From assembly GCF_031127835.1 (NCBI RefSeq), contig NZ_JARXHX010000003.1, positions 389,840 to 453,839 on the forward strand: DNA of 64,000 nt. The letters run 5' to 3'. Each line of letters begins with the position of its first letter. Positions within the stretch are counted from its first letter, which is position 1. Shown here piece after piece: positions 26,428 to 36,227 of this stretch. The DNA comes from Pelagicoccus sp. SDUM812002. GTDB lineage: Bacteria > Verrucomicrobiota > Verrucomicrobiia > Opitutales > Opitutaceae. A program made the translations under genes and the position numbers. Under the pieces are notes generated by a model. The model made no database searches. It was not told the DNA's origin and saw only the letters and a list, made by a program, of their open reading frames with translations.

Positions 26428-27714
26428 ATGCTCTCTGACGCATCCGTAGCCCAAATGTCGACCACTGCTAAAGCCCCTTTCCATGTGATGACCAAGCCGA
26501 TTGGTCCGATCTGCAACCTGGATTGCAAATACTGCTTCTACTTGGAAAAGGAGGCCCTCTATACGGACGGTAAATGGCGTATGGCTCCGGACGTTCTGGA
26601 AAACTACATCCGCCAATACATCGAGGCTCAGCCCACTCCGCACGTCAGCTTCGCCTGGCAAGGCGGCGAACCTACCCTACTCGGCGTCGAATTCTTCCGC
26701 AAAGTTGTCCAGCTGCAAAAGCAGTACGCCAACGGCAAGACCATCGAAAACGCCTTCCAGACTAACGCAACCTTGCTCGACGGTGAATGGGCGCAATTTC
26801 TTAAAGAAAACGACTTTCTCGTTGGAGTCTCCATCGACGGTCCGAAGGAAATCCACGACGCCAACCGGGTCGACAAGAAGGGCAACTCAACCTTCGACGA
26901 CGTTATGCGTGGAATCGAGTTCCTGCAGAAGGGCGGCGTACGCTTCAATACCCTCACCTGCCTCAACCGTGTCACCTCCAAAAAACCGCTGGAAATCTAC
27001 CGATTCCTCAAAGAAATCGGCAGCGAATTTCAGCAGTTCATCCCTATCGTCGAACGCCGCCCCGGGCAGCAAGCCAAGAAATGGGGGCTCGACCTCGCCG
27101 CTCCGGAGGAGGGCGCCAACCACGAAGAGAAGCTCCCTGTATTTGGGTGGAGTGTTCTGCCCGAAGACTTTGGCGACTTCTACATCAGGATATTTGATAA
27201 GTGGATACGCAAGGACGTCGGCACTACCTTTATACAAATGTTCGAAACCGCCCTCAGCAAATGGCTCGGAACTCCAGGCGGAATTTGCGTGCACGCCGAA
27301 ACCTGCGGGGACGCCCTAGCAGTCGAGCACAACGGCGATCTCTACTCCTGCGACCATTTCGTGTATCCACAATACAAGCTCGGCAACCTCAAGGACACTC
27401 CATTGGTCGACCTCGTAAGCCTGCCAAAGCAACGGCAATTCGGACTCAACAAACGGGATACACTTCCGCAGTATTGCCTGGACTGTGAGGTCCGTTTTGC
27501 CTGCAACGGCGGCTGCCCAAAGGACCGCTTTTTGCACACGCCTAGCGGAGATCCCGGCCTTCACTACCTTTGCAAAGGCTACCGCAAATTCTTCAACCAC
27601 ATCGACGTCCCGATGAGAGCGATGGCCCACCTCAACCGCAATCGCCGCCCCGCTAGCGAAGTCATGGAGCTTGCTATCTCGAAGAAGCTCCCCGGCTACA
27701 AGCCGATGAAGTGA
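26428..27714 (+). CDS. Anaerobic sulfatase-maturating enzyme (radical SAM/SPASM)
   Basis: 428 aa. The radical SAM cluster motif C-N-L-D-C-K-Y-C-F-Y is near residue 30 and the SPASM region ends with Y-C-L-D-C-E-V-R-F-A-C-N-G-G-C-P-K-D-R, binding two auxiliary 4Fe-4S clusters. The likely catalytic Asp is in N-G-D-L-Y-S-C-D-H. The enzyme converts an active-site Cys or Ser of sulfatases into formylglycine. No sulfatase gene is in this window, so its clients are elsewhere; marine Verrucomicrobiota often carry many for sulfated polysaccharides (general knowledge, not shown here). The start could also be the ATG at 26455. Confidence 0.95.
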   Translation: MLSDASVAQMSTTAKAPFHVMTKPIGPICNLDCKYCFYLEKEALYTDGKWRMAPDVLENYIRQYIEAQPTPHVSFAWQGGEPTLLGVEFFRKVVQLQKQYANGKTIENAFQTNATLLDGEWAQFLKENDFLVGVSIDGPKEIHDANRVDKKGNSTFDDVMRGIEFLQKGGVRFNTLTCLNRVTSKKPLEIYRFLKEIGSEFQQFIPIVERRPGQQAKKWGLDLAAPEEGANHEEKLPVFGWSVLPEDFGDFYIRIFDKWIRKDVGTTFIQMFETALSKWLGTPGGICVHAETCGDALAVEHNGDLYSCDHFVYPQYKLGNLKDTPLVDLVSLPKQRQFGLNKRDTLPQYCLDCEVRFACNGGCPKDRFLHTPSGDPGLHYLCKGYRKFFNHIDVPMRAMAHLNRNRRPASEVMELAISKKLPGYKPMK

Positions 27715-27740
27715 AGGTACCTTTTCAAAAAGCGCCCAAC

Positions 27741-28289
27741 ATGACAGAGAGTAAAACCCGACTTCCTAAGAACATCGAACTCGTCCCCGACGGCGAGGCC
27801 CTAGTGATTCGACGCACATGGCGTTCCGGACCTTCCTACTTCCTCATAGCATTCTCGTTGTTTTGGGATCTGTTTATCGTGGTGTGGTTTACTGCCGCTA
27901 TTCGGGAAGAGGAGTGGGGTACCCTGGCTTTCGGTATGATTCACCTCTTGTTTGGGCTAGGTATTTCGTATCTCACCCTCGCCTACTTCCTGAACAAGAC
28001 CGACATCCGCATCGATACGAATAACTTGACCATCTCTCACGCTCCAATCCCTTGGTCGGGTACATACGTTCAAGCCAATTCCGAAATCGACCAACTCCAC
28101 AGCAAAGAGCGAGTCCACCAGCGCAACAACATGAAGACCTACTACTACGACCTCGTCAGTCGCGACAAGTCCGGCACCGACAAAAAGCTGCTCATCGGTC
28201 TCACCGACAAAAACCAAGCGCTGTACCTCGAGAAGGAAATCGAAAAGACGCTCGGTATCAAAAACCGAACCATCGAAGGCCAGATCTGA
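27741..28289 (+). CDS. Hypothetical membrane protein downstream of the sulfatase maturase
   Basis: 182 aa from the ATG at 27741 (TESKTRLPKNIELVPDGE). A GTG at 27711 would overlap the maturase stop and add ten residues. Two TM helices (about 30-55 and 65-90) are followed by a soluble beta-rich C-terminus that reads like a small PH- or bPH-type fold (I-R-I-D-T-N-N-L-T-I-S, H-Q-R-N-N-M-K-T-Y-Y-Y-D-L-V). No catalytic motif is seen. Tight spacing after the maturase suggests cotranscription, but I cannot say whether it works with it. Confidence 0.7.
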   Translation: MTESKTRLPKNIELVPDGEALVIRRTWRSGPSYFLIAFSLFWDLFIVVWFTAAIREEEWGTLAFGMIHLLFGLGISYLTLAYFLNKTDIRIDTNNLTISHAPIPWSGTYVQANSEIDQLHSKERVHQRNNMKTYYYDLVSRDKSGTDKKLLIGLTDKNQALYLEKEIEKTLGIKNRTIEGQI

Positions 28290-28372
28290 ACGGAGAAGGA
28301 AAACCGCCGCGAGCGGTGGCGAGGTCGCTAGATCTTCAAGCCGTAACCGTTTAGCGACTACACTTTCAAAAT

Positions 28373-29269
28373 TTATTGAACTGCCGTTCCCAGCAAATCG
28401 CCAACTCTGGCGTAAACCTCGAGTTGTTTGGAACCGTACTCTACAAGGTCATCGGCAAGCTTTACCCTACCATGCTCGAAGATTGTGATCACACAAGATC
28501 CGCCGAAAGCGAAGTACCCGAGTTCGCCACCTTTTTCGACGGTTTCGCCTTCCTTCGCAGTCATAAAAATAGACCCCACGCAAGTCGCCCCGATCGCTAC
28601 GAAACATACCTTCCCGAGGTCCGGCGTTTCGATGACCGTTAGTATCCGCTTGTTTTCCCAAAGGTAGCCCATGGATTGGCGAAGCGCGATTGGGCTGACG
28701 CTAAAAAGAGGCCCGTTAATCAAACGCTGCTCCACGATCCGTCCAGCTACTGGTGAATGGTAGCGATGGTAGTCGACGGGACAAAGCCGAGAAATCACCG
28801 CAGCGCCTCGTGGGTAGTTATCAGATAACGACACGCTTCCCAGTAACGCCTTGAGATCAAAAAACTGTCCTTTGGCGAAGAGGCCATCCACCTCGCCTAG
28901 GTTCGGAACGCCTAAATGGCGGGCATCCGCCGGCAGAGCGATTTCATTCGTGCCCCGCACTAGAGGTCGAGCAGAATCCTTGAGCTTTCGGTAAAAGAAG
29001 TCGTTGAAGCTTGAATACGATTCAGTCGCCTCAAGGAACTCATTTTCGTCTAGACGGTAATGCTCGATAAAGGGGCGTATTCGTTCTGCACTGACATCTT
29101 TATTCATACGCCAGCCGTACCAATGCGAAAAGATCACCCGTTTTGCTAAGACCCAGAGTCCGATCTTCCCCATTGTCGTCTCGTAGGTCCAGCGAAGGAA
29201 GCCCTCGCCGTAAACGACTTCGGTTTCTTCCTGCCCACTGTAGCGGTTATAAAATCTAATGTCTGACAT
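28373..29269 (-). CDS. psd: Phosphatidylserine decarboxylase
   Basis: 298 aa. The pyruvoyl-forming motif near the C-terminus is F-G-G-S-C-V, with cleavage before Ser258 giving a beta subunit of about 257 residues and a small alpha subunit. D-Y-H-R-Y-H-S-P and A-T-C-V-G-S-I family blocks are visible. It makes phosphatidylethanolamine at the inner membrane. The S-C in place of the usual S-T after the cleavage site is a variant also expected in some type-II enzymes. It lies downstream of asnS and lptG on the minus strand. An AGAGGAA about 16 bases before the ATG is weak evidence for initiation. Confidence 0.93.
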   Translation of the reverse strand: MSDIRFYNRYSGQEETEVVYGEGFLRWTYETTMGKIGLWVLAKRVIFSHWYGWRMNKDVSAERIRPFIEHYRLDENEFLEATESYSSFNDFFYRKLKDSARPLVRGTNEIALPADARHLGVPNLGEVDGLFAKGQFFDLKALLGSVSLSDNYPRGAAVISRLCPVDYHRYHSPVAGRIVEQRLINGPLFSVSPIALRQSMGYLWENKRILTVIETPDLGKVCFVAIGATCVGSIFMTAKEGETVEKGGELGYFAFGGSCVITIFEHGRVKLADDLVEYGSKQLEVYARVGDLLGTAVQ

Positions 29270-29365
29270 GCTTAGTGCTTCAATTCCTCTCTGTAGCGTC
29301 GGCGCTGGCGCCGTACCGTATTTCCATGGATTGCGAGGCGCGGCACGAGCTCCAAGCCTACCATT

Positions 29366-30751
29366 CTAAAACTCCGCATGGCCCGGTACACGAGGATAGG
29401 GAATCACGTCACGAATGTTACCCACCCCAGTCACGAACATGAGAAGGCGCTCAAAACCGAGACCGAAGCCAGCATGCGGTACGCTGCCATAACGGCGCAG
29501 GTCCACGTACCACCAGTAGTCCTCCTCGGAGATTCCGTGCTGCTTCATATTCTCGAGCAGAAGCTCGAGACGCTCCTCGCGTTGGCTACCGCCCACAATT
29601 TCGCCGATCCCGGGAACGAGGACATCCATAGCCGCAACCGTCTTTCCGTCGTCGTTCGCCCGCATGTAGAAAGGCTTCAAGTTCTTCGGGTAGTCGTAGA
29701 CTGTAACCGGGCTCTTGAAATGTTCCTCCGTCAAGTAGCGTTCGTGTTCCGACTGTAGGTTCACACCCCAATCTACACGATTGTCGAACGTCTTGCCTGA
29801 CGCCAAAAGGATATCAACCGCCTCAGTGTAAGTGACACGCTGGAAGGGACGCGAAAGCACGAACTCGAGCCGTTGCTCGAGCTCTTTATCCACGAAGTTG
29901 AAGAACAATGACAAGTCCTCCTCGCAGGTCTCCATGACCTCAGAGATGACGGACTTCACAAACTCTTCCGCGAGGTCCATATCACCGGCAAGGTCGCAAA
30001 ACGCCATCTCCGGCTCTACCATCCAAAACTCGCTAGCGTGGCGGCTGGTATGGGAATTCTCAGCACGGAAAGTAGGTCCAAAAGTGTAGATATTTCCGAG
30101 GGCCGTGGCATAGGTTTCTCCCTCAAGCTGCCCGCTCACGGTTAAATACGCGGCACGGCCGAAAAAGTCTTCCTTGTAGGCGACCTCCCCCTCCTCGCTC
30201 AGCGGCGGATTCTTGGGATCGAGCGTCGAAACTCGAAACAGCTCGCCCGCGCCTTCGCAGTCGCTGGCCGTCACGATAGGAGTATGTACGTAGAAAAACT
30301 GGCGGTCGTTAAAGAAACGATGTATGGCAAATGCCAGTTTGCTCCGGATTCTGAATACAGCTCCGAAAAGATTGGTACGTGGTCGCAGGTGGGCGATTTC
30401 GCGAAGATATTCGTTCGAGTGACGCTTCTTTTGCAGGGGAAAACTCTCGTCTGCACCGCCTACTAACTCGACCGATTTGGCCTGGATCTCCCACATTTGG
30501 CCTTTTCCTTGGGATGCGACGAGACGACCCTTCACGGAGACGGATGCACCAGTGGTGATCCCTTTGGAATCGGCATAACCCTCCGCGTCCTCACTAACCA
30601 CAACCTGCATGGACTTGAGGCAGGAGCCGTCGTTCACTTCGAGGAAGAAAAAAGTTTTAGAATCGCGGCGGGTCCGGACCCAACCTTGCAGGAGAATCTC
30701 CTCCTGCTCTCCCTCGCTCTTCATCAAATCGGCAATCAACAGTCGCTTCAT
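29366..30751 (-). CDS. asnS: Asparaginyl-tRNA synthetase
   Basis: 461 aa from the ATG at 30751 ([15 protein letters not shown]), the standard length. OB-fold anticodon domain ([10 protein letters not shown]) then the class-II catalytic core with motif 2 [11 protein letters not shown] (aspartyl/asparaginyl type), and motif 3 G-F-G-L-G-F-E-R-L near the C-terminus. It charges tRNA-Asn with asparagine. The strand order is lptG, asnS, psd on the minus strand. There is no Shine-Dalgarno at the ATG; a five-codon upstream ATG at 30766 also exists. Confidence 0.98.
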   Translation of the reverse strand: MKRLLIADLMKSEGEQEEILLQGWVRTRRDSKTFFFLEVNDGSCLKSMQVVVSEDAEGYADSKGITTGASVSVKGRLVASQGKGQMWEIQAKSVELVGGADESFPLQKKRHSNEYLREIAHLRPRTNLFGAVFRIRSKLAFAIHRFFNDRQFFYVHTPIVTASDCEGAGELFRVSTLDPKNPPLSEEGEVAYKEDFFGRAAYLTVSGQLEGETYATALGNIYTFGPTFRAENSHTSRHASEFWMVEPEMAFCDLAGDMDLAEEFVKSVISEVMETCEEDLSLFFNFVDKELEQRLEFVLSRPFQRVTYTEAVDILLASGKTFDNRVDWGVNLQSEHERYLTEEHFKSPVTVYDYPKNLKPFYMRANDDGKTVAAMDVLVPGIGEIVGGSQREERLELLLENMKQHGISEEDYWWYVDLRRYGSVPHAGFGLGFERLLMFVTGVGNIRDVIPYPRVPGHAEF

Positions 30752-30818
30752 AAGGCTCAAAAACAATCAAAGAAAGCCGAGGATGCAAGACCCGTAGCGT
30801 ACGCGAAGCTCAGCGCTT

Positions 30819-31931
30819 TCACTTGACCCGCCGCATCAGGAAGTAAGCCAAGGCAATCATGATCACCATCGGCGACCAAGCGGCGAACTCGGGCGAAAGC
30901 GATCCTTCTCGACCAAGCGCATTGAGGACGCTGGTCAAAATGTAGAAAACGAAGAACAAGCCAATCGACTTGGAAACACCCACCGCCGGGTTGGTACGAA
31001 CCCCGGAAATGGCGAAAGGGATAGCGATTCCTGCCACGATCAAGCAACTCGCCGCGCTCGCCATGAGCGCGTGCAGTCGGGCCTCGTAGGCAAGCACCGA
31101 AGGATTGTCTTCCTTGCTAAAGTTGTCGGTAATCCGCTTCAGCTGGAGAAAGGACAAGTCCTTGGGACGCTTGCCAAAAAGCAGCATTAGCGATGGGTCG
31201 TCGTCCAGGTCCTTGGCCTCGAGACGTTCGAAAGGCGGCCATTGCTCGCGGCCCGTATCCAAATCGACTAGACGCTCGCGGCCGTCGAAGAGCGACCAGT
31301 AGCCCTCTTCTTCGTTGTACCACCCGTAACGTGCCATTACGCGGCGCACTTCTCGACGTTGCTCGTCCATGATGGAGACGGAGATTCCGTACGCTTCCTT
31401 CTTGTACTCGCTGTAGCGGTTTATAAACCACATGCGATTTTCATTTCGATTGTCGAAAGCGAGTCCCTCGACAATGCCGACTTCATCGGTATTCAAGCTT
31501 TTTGCTTCACTATCCAAGCGAATCGTCTTGATGAGCTGGTCGGATTGCTCGACCGACCAAGGTATGAGGCTGGAGTTGAGGTACCAGAGCCCCGCCGAGA
31601 TTAGCAAGCTCGCCAGCCATATCGAACGCGTCACGCGAAAGACGCTCATGCCCGCCGCTCGCAGCGCGATAAACTCGTTCGAGCGGTGCAGCTGTCCTAG
31701 CGCGTACAAAATGGATACGAGCACGGTGGCTGGCAGCGTAATGGTCAGGAAACTCGGAGCGATGACTGCGTAGTACTTGAGGATTTGGATGGAGCTCGCC
31801 TCGTAGCCGATCAGATCCGTGAAGCTGTCCTGGATCTCAAAGAGGATCAGCAGCCCAAACATCGAGCCCAAAACGAGCACGAAGGCTTTGAGCCATTCTG
31901 AGAAAACGTATCTGTCGGCGACGCTATACAT
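30819..31931 (-). CDS. LptF/LptG family LPS export permease
   Basis: 370 aa. About six TM helices: three near the N-terminus (A-F-V-L-V-L-G-S-M-F-G-L-L-I-L-F, then the T-L-P-A-T-V-L-V-S-I-L-Y segment), a large periplasmic beta-jellyroll-like middle (about 110-260) and three C-terminal helices. The block R-S-N-E-F-I-A-L-R-A-A-G-M-S is the conserved LptB-contacting coupling helix of LptFG. It forms, with a partner permease and LptB, the inner-membrane LPS extractor that feeds LptC and LptA (59-61 kb here). Only one permease is in this window; the sequence cannot separate LptF from LptG. asnS follows 67 bp downstream. Confidence 0.9.
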   Translation of the reverse strand: MYSVADRYVFSEWLKAFVLVLGSMFGLLILFEIQDSFTDLIGYEASSIQILKYYAVIAPSFLTITLPATVLVSILYALGQLHRSNEFIALRAAGMSVFRVTRSIWLASLLISAGLWYLNSSLIPWSVEQSDQLIKTIRLDSEAKSLNTDEVGIVEGLAFDNRNENRMWFINRYSEYKKEAYGISVSIMDEQRREVRRVMARYGWYNEEEGYWSLFDGRERLVDLDTGREQWPPFERLEAKDLDDDPSLMLLFGKRPKDLSFLQLKRITDNFSKEDNPSVLAYEARLHALMASAASCLIVAGIAIPFAISGVRTNPAVGVSKSIGLFFVFYILTSVLNALGREGSLSPEFAAWSPMVIMIALAYFLMRRVK

Positions 31932-32036
31932 GCGGATTGACCAGAGACACTGCGAGCGACGCCCGCGAAGTCCAGCGGCTTTTGACAGCGGGTTTTGACT
32001 GGCGTTTCACAAGCCCTTCAATACAACCCATTTGCA

Positions 32037-33788
32037 ATGACGTCCCAAGCACCGAAAGAGTCGTGGAACTCCCGGCTCGGTATCATCCTCGCCGTTGCCG
32101 GAAGTGCCGTAGGCCTTGGCAATTTCCTTCGATTCCCTGGATTGGCCGCTCAATATGGGGGCGGCGCTTTCATGATCGCCTATCTCGTGGCGCTTTGCCT
32201 TATCGGCCTCCCTATTTGCTGGGCTGAGTGGGCCATTGGCCGCGCCGGCGGCCAGCGTGGGTTCAATAGCTGCCCTGGCATTCTCGGAATCATCACGGGC
32301 AAGAGAAAGTTCCGCTATCTCGGCGTCATTGGAGTCATCATACCGGTCGTCATCTACATGTACTATGTCTACATCGAGGCGTGGTGTCTTGGATACGCCC
32401 TGAATTTCGCCTCTGGCAACATGAAGTTCGACACCGTCGACAAGGCCACGAATTTTTGGATGACCTTTATCGGTATCGCAGAGGACGGAGCAGCCGTCGG
32501 ATTCGGTTGGCAGCAAGTCGGCGGTTTTCTGCTTTTCGTTTTCGCCCTGAATTTCTTTCTGATCTATCGCGGCATCTCGAAGGGCATCGAGCTCTTTTGT
32601 CGCTACGCCATGCCGACGTTGCTTGTGCTCGCGGTCATCATCCTCATCCGCGTGCTAACCCTTGGCACTCCGGACTACACACACCCTGGACGAAGCGTGT
32701 CCAACGGCCTCGGATACATGTGGAACCCCACAAAGATGGTCCTCTTCGAAAAAACCGCCGAACCTAGCGCTGGAAAGGAGACGTGGACCGCCCTGCCTGA
32801 CGGAGAAGTCGTCGGTAAGACCATGATCGCTGCCGCGAAAGCCAAAGCCGCCGACGATCCCAATCTCGAGCTCCGCTCTCTCAATATGTTCAACCAGTTG
32901 AGCAACCCTCAGCTCTGGCTCGCCGCCGCTGGCCAGATATTCTTTTCCCTCTCCGTAGGGTTCGGCGTCATCATCACCTACTCGAGCTACCTGAAGAAGA
33001 ACGACGACGTCGTGCTCTCGGGACTGGCTGCCACCAGTACCAACGAGCTCTGCGAGGTCGGCCTCGGCGGCCTCATCACCCTTCCAGCTGGCGTCGCATT
33101 TCTCGGTGTTGCGGGGGTCGCAGGTATGGGCACATTCGACCTCGGCTTTCGTGTCCTGCCAATGATCTTTTCCGAGATGTGGGGTGGGCAGTTCTTCGGC
33201 TTCGCCTTTTTCTTCCTCCTCTTCCTCGCCGCAGTGACCAGCTCTCTATCCATGCTTCAGCCGGGTATCGCCTTTCTTGAGGAAGCCATGAAGATCAACC
33301 GCAAGCAGTCCGTCGCTATCCTCGGATTCGTCACGGCGATGGGGTGCGCCTTCGTGGTTTACTTCAGTAAGGACGTCAAAGCCCTAGACACTATCGACTT
33401 CTGGATTAACAACCTCTTCATGGTAACCTTGGCACTGGTCGAAATCATTATTTTCGGCTGGATAATCGGTACCGACGAAGGCTTCAAGCTCGCCCACAGA
33501 GGCGCCGCCATCCGCATCCCGAACTTCTTCAAGTTCGTCATGAAGTACGTCAGCCCGGCTTTCCTCATTATAATCTTCGGCTCCTGGTTCTACAGCCAGG
33601 TTCTTGGATTCAGCTTCACCGATGAAGGAAGAAACTACAGCTCCTACATCGTGGACCTCTTCATCGAGCCAAACAAAACAGCATGGTACAGTGTGGGGCT
33701 CATAACTCTCACGGCGGGCTTCCTCCTCTTGCTCACAGCGGGCGGAGCCTTTTCAAAGCAATCCAAACCAAAAAAGGAGGAACAGTGA
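32037..33788 (+). CDS. Sodium-dependent transporter, neurotransmitter:sodium symporter (NSS) family
   Basis: 583 aa from the ATG at 32037 ([14 protein letters not shown]). About 12 TM helices. TM1 holds the signature [16 protein letters not shown], which forms the Na+ and substrate sites; W-A-E-W-A-I-G-R and [12 protein letters not shown] are also in place. Members co-transport amino acids with Na+ across the inner membrane. A 47-residue MetS-like subunit starts one base after the stop and has a strong ribosome-binding site, as in two-component NSS transporters for methionine and related amino acids. The exact substrate is unknown. Confidence 0.95.
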   Translation: MTSQAPKESWNSRLGIILAVAGSAVGLGNFLRFPGLAAQYGGGAFMIAYLVALCLIGLPICWAEWAIGRAGGQRGFNSCPGILGIITGKRKFRYLGVIGVIIPVVIYMYYVYIEAWCLGYALNFASGNMKFDTVDKATNFWMTFIGIAEDGAAVGFGWQQVGGFLLFVFALNFFLIYRGISKGIELFCRYAMPTLLVLAVIILIRVLTLGTPDYTHPGRSVSNGLGYMWNPTKMVLFEKTAEPSAGKETWTALPDGEVVGKTMIAAAKAKAADDPNLELRSLNMFNQLSNPQLWLAAAGQIFFSLSVGFGVIITYSSYLKKNDDVVLSGLAATSTNELCEVGLGGLITLPAGVAFLGVAGVAGMGTFDLGFRVLPMIFSEMWGGQFFGFAFFFLLFLAAVTSSLSMLQPGIAFLEEAMKINRKQSVAILGFVTAMGCAFVVYFSKDVKALDTIDFWINNLFMVTLALVEIIIFGWIIGTDEGFKLAHRGAAIRIPNFFKFVMKYVSPAFLIIIFGSWFYSQVLGFSFTDEGRNYSSYIVDLFIEPNKTAWYSVGLITLTAGFLLLLTAGGAFSKQSKPKKEEQ

Positions 33789-33789
33789 C

Positions 33790-33933
33790 ATGACAATCGG
33801 CGGCCTCATCATAATGGTCCTATCCATCGGTTCTGTAGTTACGCTCTTCAGCTGGTGCATCTGGAAAGTCCTCACCACTGAAGGCGAGGAAGAGAAAGTA
33901 CACGGTTTCGATATTGATACGCCTGACAAGTAG
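33790..33933 (+). CDS. MetS-family NSS transporter small subunit
   Basis: 47 aa. One TM helix (about 3-25: I-G-G-L-I-I-M-V-L-S-I-G-S-V-V-T-L) followed by a short charged tail (K-V-L-T-T-E-G-E-E-E-K). It begins one base after the transporter stop and is preceded by AAAAAGGAGG (33771-33780) with a 9-base gap to the ATG, the best Shine-Dalgarno in the window. By analogy with the known MetP-MetS pair, it is the small membrane subunit needed for activity of the neighbouring NSS transporter. Confidence 0.85.
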   Translation: MTIGGLIIMVLSIGSVVTLFSWCIWKVLTTEGEEEKVHGFDIDTPDK

Positions 33934-33972
33934 TAGCGGAAGACGCGGCGTTTCTGCCAAATTCCCAATTTC

Positions 33973-34000
33973 AGCCCGCTTCTCCGGAGGCGGGCTTTTT
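33973..34000 (+). terminator. Rho-independent terminator after the transporter operon
   Basis: AGCCCGC (33973-33979) pairs with GCGGGCT (33990-33996), with an inner CTCCGGAG and a following TTTTT. It lies 40 bp after the small-subunit stop. Confidence 0.9.
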
Positions 34001-34197
34001 GCGCGATGACGCTCCTTCTCCAGTTGAGGGTTCCTACTTAGATCATGCTTAAGTTTTTTTAACCAAAAAAGCCTCGAGACCTCTCAAGGGACAAGCCGGC
34101 CAGACCGATAACTGACGGTAAAAGCCCTCATCAAGCTCTCTTCCTGTATAAAGTACCAACCAGTAGTGGACCAAAGCAACGAAACGACCGATCGCAC

Positions 34198-35193
34198 ATG
34201 TCACAGCAAAGCACCCTAACGAAGGCTAGCACCAAGACCGATATCCTCCTCGAGGTCGGGACCAACGAAGTAGAAGTCTTCGAGTTTAACCTAGCTGGCC
34301 AACACTACGGCGTTAACGTCGCCAAGGTAAACCAGATCGTCCAGCGAGAGCAGCTAAAGATCACCCGCGCAGACTGCCCGCCAAACGGCGTGCTCGGCAG
34401 CATCACTTTCCGAGGTCAGCCCATCATGGTGATCGACCTCCGCGCGATCCTCGGCATCTACGACGAAGAGCCAGATCCAAGCCGCGCCCTTATGCTGGTG
34501 ACGCAGTTCAACGATCAGATCGTCGCATTCGCCATAGATGGAGCCGAACGCATCCACCGCGTATCGTGGAAGAGCTTCGAACCCATCAGTTCCAATTTCG
34601 CACAAGAAAATCCGTACGTGAACGGCATCATCCGGCTTGAAGATCGCCTGATCCTCATTCTCGACCTCGAGTATATCCTCACTTTGATCAACCCGCGCCT
34701 CGGCATGTCGATCAATCACAGCCAAATCGCTAAGATCGAGCAGGAATTCAAGCCGCGCGACCACATCAAGATCCTGTTCGCGGAAGACTCTGCAATGATC
34801 CGCAAGATGGTACACAATCAGTTGATGGACGTCGGGTTCACCAATGTCGACCTAGCGACCACCGGTAAAGATGCGCTGGATAAAGTCGCAGCCGCCCACG
34901 CGGAATCGCAGGAGAGCGGAAAACCGTTCTCGGACTATTACGATCTCATTCTCACTGACATCGAAATGCCAGTCATGGATGGACTCACTTTCTGCAAAAA
35001 CGTGAAGCACGAGTTCAAGCTCGATACTCCCGTCATCGTCTTCTCTTCACTCATCAACGATCAAATGATCGCTAAGTGCAAAGCCGTGGGAGCGAATGGT
35101 TGGGGCACCAAGCCGAAGGTCAATCTGATCGTGGATATCATCGACCGCCTCATCGTGCAGGGCGAAGATAGCATCGGCGACTTGCTTCAATAG
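34198..35193 (+). CDS. cheV: Chemotaxis coupling protein CheV (CheW-receiver fusion)
   Basis: 331 aa. CheW-like coupling domain at about 25-165 (E-F-N-L-A-G-Q-H-Y-G-V-N-V, I-T-F-R-G-Q-P-I-M-V-I-D-L), then a receiver domain at about 188-325 with E-D-S-A-M-I and phospho-acceptor D254 in L-T-D-I-E-M-P-V-M-D-G. The lysine of the receiver is in G-T-K-P-K. CheV links chemoreceptors to CheA and is thought to tune signalling by phosphorylation. No other chemotaxis or flagellar gene is in the window, so it is an orphan here. The ATG at 34198 has no Shine-Dalgarno. Confidence 0.95.
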   Translation: MSQQSTLTKASTKTDILLEVGTNEVEVFEFNLAGQHYGVNVAKVNQIVQREQLKITRADCPPNGVLGSITFRGQPIMVIDLRAILGIYDEEPDPSRALMLVTQFNDQIVAFAIDGAERIHRVSWKSFEPISSNFAQENPYVNGIIRLEDRLILILDLEYILTLINPRLGMSINHSQIAKIEQEFKPRDHIKILFAEDSAMIRKMVHNQLMDVGFTNVDLATTGKDALDKVAAAHAESQESGKPFSDYYDLILTDIEMPVMDGLTFCKNVKHEFKLDTPVIVFSSLINDQMIAKCKAVGANGWGTKPKVNLIVDIIDRLIVQGEDSIGDLLQ

Positions 35194-35227
35194 TCCGTTA
35201 GCGATTGCTTCAAAAATAATTGCAAAA

Positions 35228-35266
35228 ACGCCTGCCGCCTTCATTGGAAAGCGACGGGCGTATTTG
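35228..35266 (+). terminator. Possible imperfect terminator after cheV
   Basis: ACGCCTGCCGC (35228-35238) and GCGACGGGCGT (35251-35261) pair with one wobble and one mismatch around a 12-base loop; TATTTGT follows. It is 35 bp after the cheV stop. Confidence 0.4.
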
Positions 35267-35324
35267 TATTCCCAGCACAGGAGCCGTACTTCCCATGCTG
35301 AGCTTACGACTAAAACAAAACCTA

Positions 35325-35933
35325 TCAGTAAGGTGCAAAACCACCTAAGCTGAGACGGAGCTCAATCTCATCGGCAACCTTGTCCTCCGAATCTCCCGGA
35401 TTCACTCCGAAATCAGAGCGCTTAACCGAGAACTCCGAGCGAATGACGAGGATGTCACCTGGAGTGCGCTGACGATCCGCTAGCTTCCCCTCGAGATAGG
35501 ACAATGAAACAGGAACCTTGATCTCCTTGCTCACGCCCTTGATCGTCATCACTCCGTGAGCCATGCCTTCGACCTTGGTACCATCTTGCGAGACATCGCT
35601 CAGCCCCTTCATTTCAAAATTGATTGTCGGATGCTTGTCAGCAGCCAGCCACTTTCCACCCATCATGTGCTCAACCATCGTAGGGTTCGCCACCGAGAGA
35701 GAATCCACAGCGACCACGACATTCCCCACGGTTTCCTCTGGTTTGGCGGGGTCGAAGGAAACCGAGCCAGTGATTCCCGTCGCGGTCCCGTTGATGGACT
35801 CAAGCGGAGCATCGAGCAAAAAGACGATATTGTTGACCCCTTTGGGATCTTCGAGATCGAACTCGATCGCATTGACGATCGGAGCGAAGCCAAAGGCAGC
35901 AGTGGCAACGAAACTAAGGATGGATTTCTTCAT
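35325..35933 (-). CDS. YceI-family periplasmic protein
   Basis: 202 aa with a signal peptide (K-K-S-I-L-S-F-V-A-T-A-A-F-G-F-A, cleavage near N-A-I). The mature part has the YceI lipocalin-like beta barrel pattern: G-S-V-S-F-D-P-A-K-P, W-L-A-A-D-K-H-P-T-I-N-F, and D-F-G-V-N-P-G-D near the end. Family members bind polyisoprenoids or amphiphilic lipids in the periplasm. The 88-aa membrane protein just upstream (27-bp gap) is probably cotranscribed. It is convergent with cheV. Confidence 0.93.
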   Translation of the reverse strand: MKKSILSFVATAAFGFAPIVNAIEFDLEDPKGVNNIVFLLDAPLESINGTATGITGSVSFDPAKPEETVGNVVVAVDSLSVANPTMVEHMMGGKWLAADKHPTINFEMKGLSDVSQDGTKVEGMAHGVMTIKGVSKEIKVPVSLSYLEGKLADRQRTPGDILVIRSEFSVKRSDFGVNPGDSEDKVADEIELRLSLGGFAPY

Positions 35934-35960
35934 ATTTATATCTTGGTGTTGAAAAAGTGG

Positions 35961-36227
35961 TTACACCTGAGCGGACGACTTCTTGCGGTCGATGAATGCA
36001 CTGATGCTTGTCAGGGCAGCAAAAGCGCAAAAGCCCAAAGCGAGCGTCTCGACGCCGGGAAGGAACGCTTTCACCTCCTCGGTGTAGCTCAGCTCCATGA
36101 TCGGATCGAACTTTTCCACCCGGTAGAAGGTCTTGTAAAAGCCGACCTGCGCTCCTCCGTACATCCAAAGCGAAAAACAGAGCACCATGGCTCCAATACC
36201 TGTTAGTCTAAGTGCAAGTGCCTTCAT
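35961..36227 (-). CDS. Small membrane protein upstream of yceI
   Basis: 88 aa from the ATG at 36227 (KALALRLTGIGAMVLCFSLWMYGG); the frame extends to 36302. Two TM helices (about 7-24 and 56-74) flank a soluble stretch with V-E-K-F-D-P-I-M-E-L-S. I do not recognise the family. It lies 27 bp upstream of yceI on the same strand and may support that protein's lipid role, but nothing in the sequence proves it. Confidence 0.65.
   Translation of the reverse strand: MKALALRLTGIGAMVLCFSLWMYGGAQVGFYKTFYRVEKFDPIMELSYTEEVKAFLPGVETLALGFCAFAALTSISAFIDRKKSSAQV

Noticed and set aside
28327..28365. GTCGCTA ... TAGCGAC inverted repeat between convergent genes
   Set aside because: The loop is long and there is no T-run on either strand, so a terminator is not supported.
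34084..34111. Sigma-28-like promoter before cheV (TCAA, then ACCGATAA)
   Set aside because: The spacer is 16 rather than 15 bases and the -35 is degenerate; no other flagellar genes are near.
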